A stretch of 64,000 nt of DNA from Marinobacter sediminicola (GCF_031157525.1 NZ_JAVIXR010000003.1:62001-126000); one strand, 5' to 3'; positions 27,188 to 36,463 are shown, counted from the first letter of the stretch. A program made the numbers and translations. Notes: generated by a model not told the origin, from the sequence alone.

Positions 27188-27613
27188 TTACGGGCGCTTG
27201 GTCACTGCCATAGTCAGGCGCGAGATACAGGTGGTTTTGCCCTCTTCGTTCGACATGCGAATCTCCCATACCTGGGTTGTGCTGCCAATATGAAGCGCCC
27301 TGGCCGTTCCGTACACCCAGCCCTTGGTAGCAGGACGTATGTGATTGGCATTGATTTCCAGCCCCACTGCCACGGTGCCGGGATCTTTCAAGCAGCAATT
27401 TGCCGCCATGCTCCCCAGCGTTTCCGCCAAAACCACCGATGAACCACCATGCAAAATGCCAAACGGCTGAACCGTGCGCTCATCCACCGGTATCCGGCCT
27501 GTGACATAGTCATCACCAACTTCGATGTATTCAATACCCATGTGACTGACTGCGGTGTTCATGCTGGCCTTGGCCATGTGCTCAAGATCCGGTGTACGGG
27601 TCCAGATTGCCAT
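27188..27613 (-). CDS. hotdog-fold acyl-CoA thioesterase (MenI/YdiI-like)
   Basis: Protein of 141 residues with the PaaI/4HBT-II hotdog motif FGILHGGSSVVLAETLGSMA, in which the Glu of AETL is the expected catalytic base. An N-terminal SHMGIEYIEVGDDYVTGRIP strand matches E. coli YdiI/MenI, which hydrolyses 1,4-dihydroxy-2-naphthoyl-CoA; other members act on phenylacyl-CoAs. The substrate here is open. It converges on the PAS-GGDEF gene with eight bases between stops. Confidence 0.87.
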   Translation of the reverse strand: MAIWTRTPDLEHMAKASMNTAVSHMGIEYIEVGDDYVTGRIPVDERTVQPFGILHGGSSVVLAETLGSMAANCCLKDPGTVAVGLEINANHIRPATKGWVYGTARALHIGSTTQVWEIRMSNEEGKTTCISRLTMAVTKRP

Positions 27614-27658
27614 ACTGATAAAACTCTCTTACGGGTTGAATGAGTTGTCCGGTGGGCG

Positions 27659-28495
27659 CTAAGGCTTAAGGGACATGTAACGGGCAGTATATTCGCTGAC
27701 AAGTTCGTCCAGGCGGCCTGCGTTAACCAGTGTATACAGTCGATCGGCAATGCGCTCACGGAGTTCAAACGTATTGCAGCTTGAATTCTTGGAAAACGTA
27801 AAGAAAAGCCCCTCGGTACTGACAGGTACATCCAGAGCTACAAACTCATCCGCCAGTCCCAAGCGTTGCAGCTTCACCTGCCCCTGTAATCGCTCGTACA
27901 AAACGTAATCTATGCGCCCGGCAATTGCCATTTCAAAAGACTGCTCTATGGTTCGTACACCAACAATCTGCAAGTTGTCTTCTGCATAGCGGTCGAAACC
28001 CTGGCCGAAGCTGTTGTTGATCAGCGTGCTTCCACGCCTGCCCTGCAAGTCTGGCCAGTGGCGATACTCGAAAACCTTGTCCTTGGGCACCCAAATGGAC
28101 GCAGCAAGGTTGGTAAAGGGCGGTAGCAGATAGTCCATATACTGGATGCGTTCAGATGTAATAAACGCGCCGGCAACCATATCCAGCTCACCAATCTTGG
28201 CAAGGCGCTGAACCCGTGCCCAGGACCCGAGGTTCTGAACTTCAAGTTTTACCCCAAGGGATTCAAGTATTTCTTCCAGCAACGCCGTGGCTGCTCCCGT
28301 GAGGTGCTCCGGTGCTCCTGGGTCCTCCCATAGAAGTGGTGGATACTCCGGGTTGCCGCTGGCAGTCAAGGTTTTGCAGGTGGGCTTTTGCGCTGCGTTG
28401 GCCACACAAACAAGCATGAGAGTCAGCAGAAAAGTAACAATTCTGGCAGAGGCGGAAAGCGTCTTCTTTTTAAGGGCTAACACGTAAATGACCAT
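27659..28495 (-). CDS. extracellular solute-binding protein family 3
   Basis: Exported SBP_bac_3 protein of about 278 residues with a signal peptide ending CVANAAQ. The start at 28495 has GGGAG just upstream. The body shows EEILESLGVKLEVQNLGSWARVQRLAKIGELDMVAGAF, the typical first-lobe pattern. No ABC permease or ATPase lies next to it, so it may work as a periplasmic sensor or with distant partners. A related binding protein gene is directly upstream. Confidence 0.82.
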   Translation of the reverse strand: MVIYVLALKKKTLSASARIVTFLLTLMLVCVANAAQKPTCKTLTASGNPEYPPLLWEDPGAPEHLTGAATALLEEILESLGVKLEVQNLGSWARVQRLAKIGELDMVAGAFITSERIQYMDYLLPPFTNLAASIWVPKDKVFEYRHWPDLQGRRGSTLINNSFGQGFDRYAEDNLQIVGVRTIEQSFEMAIAGRIDYVLYERLQGQVKLQRLGLADEFVALDVPVSTEGLFFTFSKNSSCNTFELRERIADRLYTLVNAGRLDELVSEYTARYMSLKP

Positions 28496-28563
28496 CCTGC
28501 TCCCGGGCATCAAGCCACCTGAACTGGCCAGACCATAGTATTATTATGGAGGGCATTCTCATC

Positions 28564-29316
28564 TTACTGAGCGTACTGATCCAAATACTTTAGTACCAGA
28601 TCTTCATAGATGCCCTCGGCCTCAATCAGTTTAAACGCTGCCCTTATGTCGTCCTCATATTCCAACACCGGCGACGCTTTGGCAACTGCAATCCATGATC
28701 GCTCTCCTGGCACAAAAAAAGGCGATATCTTCACCGGCATACCCAGCTCGCGAAGTGTATAGATGCCAATGAGCTCGGGCACCACAACAACATCTACCCG
28801 ACCTTTTTCCATCATCAACATCAAATTTTCATAGCGGGGCGCGGGCTCTTTGCGCAACTGCCTATCGTTATCAAATTTCCGAAAGTAAGTAGAGCCTTCA
28901 AGAACTCCGATTGTTTTGCCATAGAGGTCCGAATAACGCTCAATTCGGTTGGCATCGTCAAAATACAGAAACAGTCGACGATCCGCTGGAAACGCCGGAA
29001 CAACGAAGGTCATATAGGCCTCCCTTTCCGAGGTTTCCCGAGCGCCCAACATAACGTCCACCTCGCCCTTCTGTAACAGATTCAGCACTCTGCGAAAGGG
29101 CACTTCCCGATAGTGCGTTTTCCAGCCGAGCCGATCCGTGATTTCCTTGAAAATCTCGACGTAAAGGCCTGAGGGCTCGCCGCCCTGTATAATCCGGTAT
29201 GGCGGCGCGTGATTTGCACCCACCGAAACCGTCAGGGCACGAACGGTCTCGGTACCTTGTTGTGCTGCGGCAGAAAACGTTATTGCTGCCAGCAAAGCAA
29301 CAATCAGTAATCGCAT
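28564..29316 (-). CDS. extracellular solute-binding protein family 3
   Basis: Exported binding protein of about 250 residues with signal peptide RLLIVALLAAITFSAAAQ. Start at ATG 29316 follows AGGAGA at ideal spacing. First-lobe motifs include GLYVEIFKEITDRLGW, EVDVMLGARET and a second-lobe GKTIGVLEGSTYF. Like its downstream neighbour it lacks adjacent transport genes; the two resemble each other only at family level. Confidence 0.85.
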   Translation of the reverse strand: MRLLIVALLAAITFSAAAQQGTETVRALTVSVGANHAPPYRIIQGGEPSGLYVEIFKEITDRLGWKTHYREVPFRRVLNLLQKGEVDVMLGARETSEREAYMTFVVPAFPADRRLFLYFDDANRIERYSDLYGKTIGVLEGSTYFRKFDNDRQLRKEPAPRYENLMLMMEKGRVDVVVVPELIGIYTLRELGMPVKISPFFVPGERSWIAVAKASPVLEYEDDIRAAFKLIEAEGIYEDLVLKYLDQYAQ

Positions 29317-29523
29317 TGTTTGTTGTCTCCTGAACACCTTTGCAAATCACAACTGGCAGTAAAATGTATACAGAGTATAGACGCTCTCAGATCTGCACAG
29401 GGCCTGGTTGCGTAAAAAGGCCTAGGTCACTGCGGTTGAATTAACAGCCAAGTAACACAAGACACAGTAACAAGTCTGGTAAAAACAGGTGACTCTCACT
29501 TCACGACAGAAAGGAAAGGCACT

Positions 29524-30207
29524 ATGAAGATCCTTATGGTACTTACGTCACACAGCCAAATGGGCGACACCGGGCATAAAACCGGCTTTTGGCTGGAAGA
29601 ATTCACCGCACCTTATTACGTATTCCGCGATGCTGGCGCTGACATCACCATCGCATCACCAAAAGGCGGCAAGCCACCGGTTGACCCTAATAGTGAAGCC
29701 GATGACGCTCTGACCGAATCCACCCACCGATTCCAGAAAGATGCCCATGCCAAGGAAGCTCTCGCCAGCACAAAAGTGCTGAGCAACGTGGACATGAACG
29801 AATTTGACGCCGTCTTTTACCCGGGTGGTCACGGCCCGCTGTGGGATCTGGTGAACGACAAAACCTCCATTGCCCTGATCAAGACCGCCTACGAACAGGA
29901 CAAAGTAATCGGTGCCGTATGCCATGCACCAGCGGTGTTCAAACATGTGGAAATCAAGCCAGGCCAGAATCTGGTTGGCGGCAAGCAGGTGACCGGCTTC
30001 AGCAACAGTGAAGAAGAGGCGGTCGGCCTGGCAACCACCGTGCCTTTCCTGCTGGAGGATATGCTGAAAGAAAATGCCGGAACCTACTCCAAAGGCGACG
30101 ACTGGGCTCCGCACATCGTTGTGGATGGCAAGTTGATCACCGGCCAGAACCCGGCGTCGTCTGAAGGCGCTGCCAAGGCGATGGTGCAAACGCTTCAACA
30201 AAACTGA
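29524..30207 (+). CDS. DJ-1/PfpI type 1 amidotransferase-like protein (Hsp31-type)
   Basis: Protein of 227 residues with the class I glutamine amidotransferase-like fold. The nucleophile elbow AVCHAPAVF carries the reactive Cys, and GGHGPLWDL is the oxyanion-region motif; an upstream Glu in FWLEEFTAPYYVF is conserved in glyoxalase III/Hsp31 proteins. Probable role: glutathione-independent methylglyoxal detoxification or stress chaperone, common in oxidative stress. It has a strong AAGGAAAGG ribosome site and is divergent from the binding-protein gene. Confidence 0.87.
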   Translation: MKILMVLTSHSQMGDTGHKTGFWLEEFTAPYYVFRDAGADITIASPKGGKPPVDPNSEADDALTESTHRFQKDAHAKEALASTKVLSNVDMNEFDAVFYPGGHGPLWDLVNDKTSIALIKTAYEQDKVIGAVCHAPAVFKHVEIKPGQNLVGGKQVTGFSNSEEEAVGLATTVPFLLEDMLKENAGTYSKGDDWAPHIVVDGKLITGQNPASSEGAAKAMVQTLQQN

Positions 30208-30220
30208 ATCCGGTAACGCC

Positions 30221-30253
30221 CGCCCCGGCTTGGTGCCATACCTGACCGGGGCG
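30221..30253 (+). terminator. hairpin after DJ-1/PfpI gene
   Basis: CGCCCCGG pairs with CCGGGGCG across a 17-base loop that contains a further GGT/ACC pairing. It starts 14 bases past the stop codon. A T tract is missing, so termination efficiency is uncertain. Confidence 0.5.
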
Positions 30254-30302
30254 CTCCTGCCCCCATGATGTCCCGCAATTAACCATCAAGACTCGCCAGT
30301 CT

Positions 30303-31073
30303 GTGCTAACTTTTGAGGAACAACTCAAAAGGCTGGCTTCTTTCATGAGTAATCCAAAACACACCCTTTTCTGGATGACCTTTTTTCTGGCGGTTGTTAC
30401 CGTTGTTGGCGTGTTGGTCCACAAACCTCTGGCCACGGCGTTTATGGCGAATTGGGTCTTCAACCTGTTAATTGTGGGCGTTCTGATTGTCGGCATCGGC
30501 CTCACCTATCGGCAGGTATTCGTGCTGTTCCCCGAACTACGCTGGATCGCCCAGTTTCGCACAGGCCATTCCGGCCTTTCGGTGCTGGAAGAGCCCCGGC
30601 TGCTCAAGCCACTGGCACGGCAGCTAGGCGAAGATGCCAAACGTGATCGTTTCACCCTATCAACCATGTCACTAAGAACAGTTCTGGATGGCATTCATTC
30701 AAGAATGGACGAACAGCGGGAAATCACACGCTACTTCATTAACTTGCTGGTGTTTCTCGGGCTGCTTGGAACCTTCTGGGGTTTGCTTGGTACCATCAAT
30801 GCCGTTGGAGAGGTCATTACCAATCTGGATATGGGTCAGGGTGACTTCGGCAAGGTGTTTGTGGATCTTCAGACGGGATTGCTGACGCCCTTGCAGGGTA
30901 TGGGCACGGCATTCAGTTCATCACTGCTCGGTCTTGGCGGCTCGCTGATCCTGGGTTTTCTCGACATTCAGGCGGGCCACGCCCAGAACCGTTTTTACGA
31001 TGGCCTGGAAGAGTGGCTAACCGGTGTGACCAACCTGCTGGACCCATTCACCAGCAATGAACGCCAACCATGA
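30303..31073 (+). CDS. non-flagellar MotA/TolQ/ExbB-like proton channel subunit
   Basis: Membrane protein of about 256 residues with three or four helices. The last two, TRYFINLLVFLGLLGTFWGLLGTI and LQGMGTAFSSSLLGLGGSLIL, match the MotA/TolQ/ExbB channel core (GxLGTxxGL and GxGxAFxxSLxGL). Between helices lies a soluble helical domain of about 90 residues. It is clearly different from the PomA at 35682. The GTG at 30303 lacks a ribosome site; ATG 30345 (SNPKHTLFW) is a possible start. Its stop overlaps the next gene by ATGA. I infer a stator-like unit driven by ion flow with an unknown job. No flagellar genes are adjacent. Confidence 0.82.
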   Translation: MLTFEEQLKRLASFMSNPKHTLFWMTFFLAVVTVVGVLVHKPLATAFMANWVFNLLIVGVLIVGIGLTYRQVFVLFPELRWIAQFRTGHSGLSVLEEPRLLKPLARQLGEDAKRDRFTLSTMSLRTVLDGIHSRMDEQREITRYFINLLVFLGLLGTFWGLLGTINAVGEVITNLDMGQGDFGKVFVDLQTGLLTPLQGMGTAFSSSLLGLGGSLILGFLDIQAGHAQNRFYDGLEEWLTGVTNLLDPFTSNERQP

Positions 31074-32116
31074 TCGGATCCAGGCGCCGAAGCCGAAGCA
31101 CCACCAACGTATGGCCGGGGTATGTAGACGCATTGTCGGCCCTGCTGATGCTGGTCATTTTCATGTTATTGATCTACGTGGTCAGCCAGCTTTTCCTGTC
31201 TCAAACACTGTCTGACCGCAATTCCGAACTGGCCCGATTGAACCAGCGCCTGAACGAAATATCGCAACTGCTGGGGCTGGAACAGAGCAAAACAAACGCG
31301 CTCGAACAGCAAATACTCACGGCTCAAAGCAACTTCAGCGACAGCCAGGCTGAGAATCAGGACCTGCAAGACCGCCTGGCAGCCGCTCGCAATCGCCTGA
31401 TGCAGCAGACTGCCGATGCCGAAGCCCGCGCAGAAAGACTGGCGAACATGAATCAGGCGCTGGATGACAAAGACGAACTCTCCGTCAGCCAGCAAAACAT
31501 GATTCTGCAGCTGTCCAATCAGATTGCATCGCTGCAGAACCAGTTGCGCCAGATAACCGCTGCCTTGAAGCTGCAAAAGGAGATGGCTGCAGATAAAGAA
31601 GGCGAGCTGGAGAACGTCAGCCGGCGTCTGAATACGCTGCTGGCTGAGCGCGTCAACGAACTGGAACAGTACCAGTCTGAATTCTTCTCCCGGTTGCGGA
31701 ACATTCTGGCGGCCAATGAAAACATCCGCGTAGTTGGCGACCGCTTTCTGCTGCCTTCCGAACTGCTGTTCGCTTCCGGCTCAGCCAGCCTGGGCGCTGA
31801 TGGTAAACGTGAGCTGGATAAGCTGGCCGAGGTGCTGCTGGATGTGGTTAAAACCATCCCCAAAGATCTTGACTGGATTCTGCGCATCGACGGCCACACC
31901 GACCTGATTCCCATCAACACACCGCAGTTTCCCTCCAACTGGGAGCTATCAACCGCCCGTGCGGTAGCGGTCGTCCGCTATCTTGCAAATCAGGGTGTGC
32001 CGCAAAACCGCATGGTCGCTGCCGGATTTGGCGAGTTCTTCCCGGTTGCGAAAGGCACCGCGCCGGAGGCACTACAGAAAAACCGACGTATCGAAATCAA
32101 GCTGACGGACCGATAA
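31070..32116 (+). CDS. coiled-coil MotB/OmpA-like peptidoglycan-binding partner
   Basis: Protein of 348 residues: a short basic N-terminus, one membrane helix (YVDALSALLMLVIFMLL, the Asp placed like the proton-binding Asp of MotB), then a coiled coil of about 150 residues rich in Leu, Gln and Glu, and an OmpA-like domain (ELLFASGSASLG, RIDGHTD, ALQKNRRIEIKL) that should bind peptidoglycan. MotB has a short plug here instead of a long coiled coil, so the peptidoglycan domain could reach farther into the periplasm. Overlaps its MotA/TolQ-like partner by four bases, implying a 1:1 translated complex. Confidence 0.85.
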   Translation: MIGSRRRSRSTTNVWPGYVDALSALLMLVIFMLLIYVVSQLFLSQTLSDRNSELARLNQRLNEISQLLGLEQSKTNALEQQILTAQSNFSDSQAENQDLQDRLAAARNRLMQQTADAEARAERLANMNQALDDKDELSVSQQNMILQLSNQIASLQNQLRQITAALKLQKEMAADKEGELENVSRRLNTLLAERVNELEQYQSEFFSRLRNILAANENIRVVGDRFLLPSELLFASGSASLGADGKRELDKLAEVLLDVVKTIPKDLDWILRIDGHTDLIPINTPQFPSNWELSTARAVAVVRYLANQGVPQNRMVAAGFGEFFPVAKGTAPEALQKNRRIEIKLTDR

Positions 32117-32258
32117 TGCTTGTCCTTGCCGGCAAACAGAGTTGCCTTGTTCGAAACAGCATAAAGCTATAACCTGCTCAGCATCTGATCAGTTCTTTGT
32201 TATTAAGCGCTGGGCAACCACAGCACACCAATTCGCTTTCGATGCACTACTTGCTTAC

Positions 32259-33578
32259 ATGATCCGAAATACCCTGTTCGCTTTACTTTTACTGCTACCA
32301 GCGTCACTACTAGCCAGTACTGGGCAGGGCTCTCCCTCAATCCTCAATGTTGGCTTTTATTATGGGTTTGAAGCGCCCATTGGCAGCCTATATGCCTATG
32401 ATTGGCTGGTGCTGCAACCAACCCAGACCTCCGATGCTCGCTTGGACTTTCTTAACCTGGGCAACACACGCCCCGTTGCCTACCTCAGCGCTGGAGAAAT
32501 GGCCCACTCTGACCAAGCCATAAAAACCCTGGGCAAAGGTTGGGTATTGGGCGAGAACACGGCCTGGAAGAGCTATGTTCTGGATATCCGAAGGGCTGAT
32601 GTTCGGGCTTTCATGCTCGACGACCTGGTAACGCCTGCAATGACGCGTGGTTTCAGGGGTGTTTTTCTGGACACGCTCGACAGCCACCTGCTTACCGAAG
32701 AAGGCAAAAACAATCAGCAGGCCTTCGCCGATGCCCAAGCGCTATTGATAGCAGAAATCCGCGAACGCTTTCCAGAAAGCCGAATCATCATTAATCGCGG
32801 GTTTCATCTGCCCGAGCAGATCCATCGACAGGTTGATGCCCTTGCGTTTGAATCCTGGCGCAACGGCTATGAAGCCGGCGGACGGCGCTACTACCGCACC
32901 TCGGAACAAGACCGCGAATGGCTATCTGGCCAGCTCTCCCACTGGCGCGAGAACCACCCGAACACTCCCATCATTGCGATTGATTACGCTAAAAGCGGCG
33001 CTGAGGCGGTTGAGCTGTCTCAGCAGCTGGCACAAGAAGGATTTACTCCCTATGTCTCGGACCATGATCTAAATCGCCTTGGCCCCACACTTCCACCCAT
33101 TAAGAAACGCCACATTCTGGTGTTTCATGATCTGCCCGAACACCAGGCAGATCAGAGTTCAGCTCACCGACGCCTTGGCATCCTGTTAGAGCGCTTGGGG
33201 CTGGTACCAACTTATCGCTCTATTCTTCAGCCTTTGCTCAACGAACCGCTTGACGATCGTTACCTTGGCGCCGTGGTTTGGCGGGAAACCAACGCAAACG
33301 CATCAGCCTTTTGTCGCTGGCTTGGCCAATCACAATCCACAGGCTTTCCGGTCGTTGCCTTTGGGCTCTCCCCCACATCCACCCCCTGCAAAGCCCTGAT
33401 ACAAAGCCGACGACTGGCAGTCCCGGCTGGCAGTCTGGAACCTGCCTCTGCACACCCTTCTATGGGGAACTTTGAGAGCAAGCGCTTGCCAACAGGCACG
33501 CTCACGCCTCTACCCCAACCTCGCCTCGCCAGCAGCTGGCTGACGATGCCGAGAACTTATCGAAGGCGGCACCGATGA
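32259..33578 (+). pseudogene. pelA: pelA, 3'-truncated (GH114 hydrolase plus part of second domain)
   Basis: Reads as the N-terminal part of PelA. From the ATG at 32259 there is a Sec signal (LFALLLLLPASLLAS), then a GH114-type TIM-barrel with AGEMAHS, the catalytic-type Asp in GVFLDTLDS and Glu in LAFESW, then the start of the second domain (RHILVFHD, GAVVWRE). Full PelA is about 950 residues with a deacetylase domain; this stops at about 439 codons. The last part reads out of frame into pelF sequence and ends at 33578. The hydrolase domain could still fold, but the polymer-modifying half is gone. Confidence 0.87.
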
Positions 33579-33798
33579 AGATAAAAGTCTGGGGCGCAGC
33601 GGCGCAGTGGTTCCCATTGCCGACCCTGAAGCAACGGCCAGAGACGCAATCCGCCTCTTGCTGGACCCTCCACTCTGGAAAAAGGCGAGCGAAACAGGCC
33701 TCGCGCGGGTAAAACGCTATTACACGCTCGACGCTATGTTTGATTCGTATCGCAACATTTATGACACCGCCCTGATGGCCTCAGACCGGAAAGACTAA
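33544..33798 (+). pseudogene. pelF: pelF, C-terminal fragment
   Basis: In the frame ending at 33798 the peptide begins around CRELIEGGTDEDKSLG and continues GAVVPIADPEATARD and GLARVKRYY, the C-terminal end of the PelF GT4 glycosyltransferase (about 84 codons remain of about 500). A stop at 33541-33543 lies directly before it, and no start or donor-binding domain exists upstream. The stop overlaps the pelG start (TAATG), as in an intact pelFG junction. Non-functional remnant. Confidence 0.88.
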
Positions 33799-35174
33799 TG
33801 GCAGGCATAGGATTCGAACTCAGGCGCATTCTGAAGCGCGATAATCTGAGCAGTCTGATTGGCGCTTACGGCCTTGCCAGTATCATCAGCTCAGGCCCTT
33901 GGGTGCTCTCGGTTCTCGGGGTGATGCTGATTGGCATCGTCAGTATCACTTTGGCAGTTCGTGATTTGGAGATCGTTCAGTTTCTGGTTTCCGTTACCTA
34001 TCTGATGGCGATTTCCCTCACGCTCTCCGGGCTCTTTCAGCAAGTGTTTACCCGCTGGGTGGCCGACCGGCTTTATGAAAAACGTAATGGCCTGATCCTA
34101 CCCAACCTGATGGGCGTGCTTTGGCTTTCAACCTTGCTGGCGCTGGCGGGCGGGCTTCCTGCCGTCCTGTTTTTACTGCCCGATACCAGCACCATGTACA
34201 AGCTGCTGATGCTGGCTAACTTTGTGGTGCTGTGTAACCTCTGGCCTGTCACCATTTTCTTGTCAGGGATGAAATCCTACTTCCTGATTGTTGGGCTGTT
34301 TGCAGTTGGCTACACCACTGCCATTATCGCTTCGCTATTGCTGTCAGGTTTTGGTTTGGAGGGCTTGCTAGGTGGCTTGCTGTTAGGCCATGCGCTATTG
34401 CTGTTCAGTTTTCTTTTCACCATCATTCGCCAATACCCCAGCGATAGCCCGGTGAAGTTTGACTTCACTCGCCGGTCACAAATTTTCCTCGCTCTGATTG
34501 CCACCGGCTTGCTGTTCAATGCCGCGGTTTGGGCCGATAAGTTCATTTTCTGGTTCCACCCCGACACATCTCAGCATGTCATAGGAACGCTCAGAGCGTC
34601 CGCCATCTACGACCTGTCAATCTTCCTGGCTTACCTCGCCATCATTCCTGGTATGGCGGTGTTTCTGGTTCGCATGGAAACCGACTTTTCAGAAGCCTAT
34701 GATCGTTTTTACACCGCCGTTCGGGAAGGCGACACCCTGGCACGCATCAGTGGTTTCCGGGATGAAATGGTGCGCGTAGCCCGCAGTGGCATCTACGAGA
34801 TCTTCAAGGTTCAGAGCTTTACGCTGATCGTTCTGTTTATCTGGGCCGATGACCTGCTGTCGGCTATCGGTATATCCACTCTGTACCTGCCCATGTTCTA
34901 TATAGACTTGGTCGCCGTTAGCATGCAGCTCATTTTATTGGCCATCCAGAACGTGCTCTTTTACCTGGACTCTCGCCAAATTAACGTAACCCTGTGCGCA
35001 GTCTTCTTCGCCAGCAATATTATTTTCACCATCATAACGATCGAGCTCGGCGCCAGCTTCTACGGTTACGGCTATGCTGGTGCTACGTTCCTGTCTTCCG
35101 TTATCGGTCTGGCAATGCTTTCACGCAAGTTCGACCGGCTGGAGTACGAAACCTTCATGCTCCAGGGGCGGTAA
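33798..35174 (+). CDS. pelG: PelG polysaccharide exporter-like membrane protein
   Basis: Polytopic protein of 458 residues with about 12 helices, beginning MAGIGFELRRILKRDNLSSL, the hallmark PelG start. PelG is a MATE/Wzx-like component that with PelD, PelE and PelF forms the inner-membrane Pel synthase. The frame is intact. Without PelF, PelD and PelE it has no known partner, so it is either a relic under little selection or retained for another use. Its start overlaps the stop of the pelF remnant by one base. Confidence 0.92.
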   Translation: MAGIGFELRRILKRDNLSSLIGAYGLASIISSGPWVLSVLGVMLIGIVSITLAVRDLEIVQFLVSVTYLMAISLTLSGLFQQVFTRWVADRLYEKRNGLILPNLMGVLWLSTLLALAGGLPAVLFLLPDTSTMYKLLMLANFVVLCNLWPVTIFLSGMKSYFLIVGLFAVGYTTAIIASLLLSGFGLEGLLGGLLLGHALLLFSFLFTIIRQYPSDSPVKFDFTRRSQIFLALIATGLLFNAAVWADKFIFWFHPDTSQHVIGTLRASAIYDLSIFLAYLAIIPGMAVFLVRMETDFSEAYDRFYTAVREGDTLARISGFRDEMVRVARSGIYEIFKVQSFTLIVLFIWADDLLSAIGISTLYLPMFYIDLVAVSMQLILLAIQNVLFYLDSRQINVTLCAVFFASNIIFTIITIELGASFYGYGYAGATFLSSVIGLAMLSRKFDRLEYETFMLQGR

Positions 35175-35249
35175 ACCGATACAGAACGTTGACTGATTTC
35201 ATGACATCATTACGGTAGATTGTTAACCATCAAAAGAGGACTCGTTTTC

Positions 35250-35657
35250 ATGGCCTTGTTCAGCCAGAAGAACGCCCGCAAACAGTTAGATGCCGAAGCC
35301 GAGAAGGTAAACCGTGCCGATCTGGAGGCGCTACTTGAGCGGCAGAAGGCTATTGAAAAAAAGGTCAAAGGCAGTGGTAAGCTGAAACGGTTCAGTGCCG
35401 ATATAAAGCTGATGTTTTCCATGATCCGCGACTACTGGAACGGCAGTTATCGAGATGTACCATGGAAGAGCATAGCGGCCATGGCTGGCGCCCTTCTTTA
35501 CGTAATGAATCCTCTGGATTTCATACCCGATATAATCATTGGTATCGGCTTTCTGGACGATGTCGGGGTGGTTGCACTATGTTTGAAGCTGGTCGAGTCT
35601 GATTTACACAAGTACGCAGCCTGGAAAGAAGTCAAAGAAGAAGCTACTTCCCCTTAA
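35250..35657 (+). CDS. YkvA/DUF1232 family protein
   Basis: Protein of about 135 residues with an N-terminal charged helix and a C-terminal hydrophobic DUF1232 segment, NPLDFIPDIIIGIGFLDDVGVVALCLKLV. Start at ATG 35250 follows AGAGGA. DUF1232 proteins are small membrane-associated proteins of unknown role. It is 24 bases upstream of pomA on the same strand, and the operon could be DUF1232-pomA-pomB. Confidence 0.85.
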   Translation: MALFSQKNARKQLDAEAEKVNRADLEALLERQKAIEKKVKGSGKLKRFSADIKLMFSMIRDYWNGSYRDVPWKSIAAMAGALLYVMNPLDFIPDIIIGIGFLDDVGVVALCLKLVESDLHKYAAWKEVKEEATSP

Positions 35658-35681
35658 ACCGTAAAATTCCCTGGAGATCAC

Positions 35682-36458
35682 GTGGATTTAGCCACCCTGA
35701 TTGGCCTTCTTGGTGCCATATTACTGATCGTAACGGCCGTTGTTCTTGGTGCGGCGCCTGGTGTTTTCCTCAACGGGGCATCATTGCTGATCGTAGTTGG
35801 TGGAACTCTACTGGTGGTTCTCGCAAAATTCAGCATCCCGCAGTTTCTTGGTGCCTTCAAAGCAGCTGCCCGGGCGTTCAAGTTCAAGCTCCCGGAAACC
35901 CAAACCAGTATTGAAGAGCTGGTAGAAGTTGCAAACATAGCCCGCAAAGAAGGCCCCTTGGGGCTTGAAGGCCGTGCGGTCAGCTCGCCTTTCCTCGGTA
36001 GCGGCATCCAGATGCTGGTGGATGGTCAAACCGATGACACCATCAAGCAGCTTCTTGATAAAGAACGCCTGATGACACTGGATTACAACCGCTCTGGCTC
36101 CAAAGTGTTTACCGCCATGGCGGATGTCGCACCAGCGATGGGCATGATCGGTACCCTGATTGGCCTGGTGCAAATGCTCTCGAATATGGAAGACCCAAAA
36201 TCCATCGGCCCGGCCATGGCGGTTGCCCTGCTAACCACACTTTACGGCGCAATGATTGCCACCATGATAGCCACACCGATTGCCGACAAGCTATCTCTGC
36301 GGATGACAGAAGAAGCTCGCATGCAAATGCTGTACACCGATGCGCTGGTGGCTATTCAGCAGGGTATTAACCCACGGGTTATCGAACAGATGCTATCCAG
36401 CTACCTGACCCCAAAAGAGCGGGGCAAGGCGCCTGAGGCGGAGGCCGCCAGCGGATAA
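35682..36458 (+). CDS. pomA: sodium-type flagellar stator protein PomA
   Basis: Stator subunit of 258 residues with four helices. MDLATLIGLLGAILLI, SLLIVVGGTLLVVLAKF, AMADVAPAMGMIGTLIGLVQML and AVALLTTLYGAMIATM match Vibrio PomA closely, favouring Na+ coupling over H+. It starts with GTG at 35682, supported by GGAG at eight bases. The next gene encodes PomB; no other flagellar gene lies here, so this is a stand-alone stator set. Confidence 0.93.
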   Translation: MDLATLIGLLGAILLIVTAVVLGAAPGVFLNGASLLIVVGGTLLVVLAKFSIPQFLGAFKAAARAFKFKLPETQTSIEELVEVANIARKEGPLGLEGRAVSSPFLGSGIQMLVDGQTDDTIKQLLDKERLMTLDYNRSGSKVFTAMADVAPAMGMIGTLIGLVQMLSNMEDPKSIGPAMAVALLTTLYGAMIATMIATPIADKLSLRMTEEARMQMLYTDALVAIQQGINPRVIEQMLSSYLTPKERGKAPEAEAASG

Positions 36459-36463
36459 GCACC

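Noticed and set aside
30303..32116. Zorya-type antiphage motor (ZorAB)
   Set aside because: A MotA-like plus MotB-like pair is compatible, but no ZorC, ZorD or ZorE gene adjoins it; the flanks are a DJ-1/PfpI gene and pelA. I report it only as an unassigned motor-like pair.
32259..33798. pelA disruption as a simple frameshift or sequencing error
   Set aside because: A single indel cannot explain loss of the PelA C-terminal half, pelB-E and most of pelF; PelF similarity appears immediately after the break.
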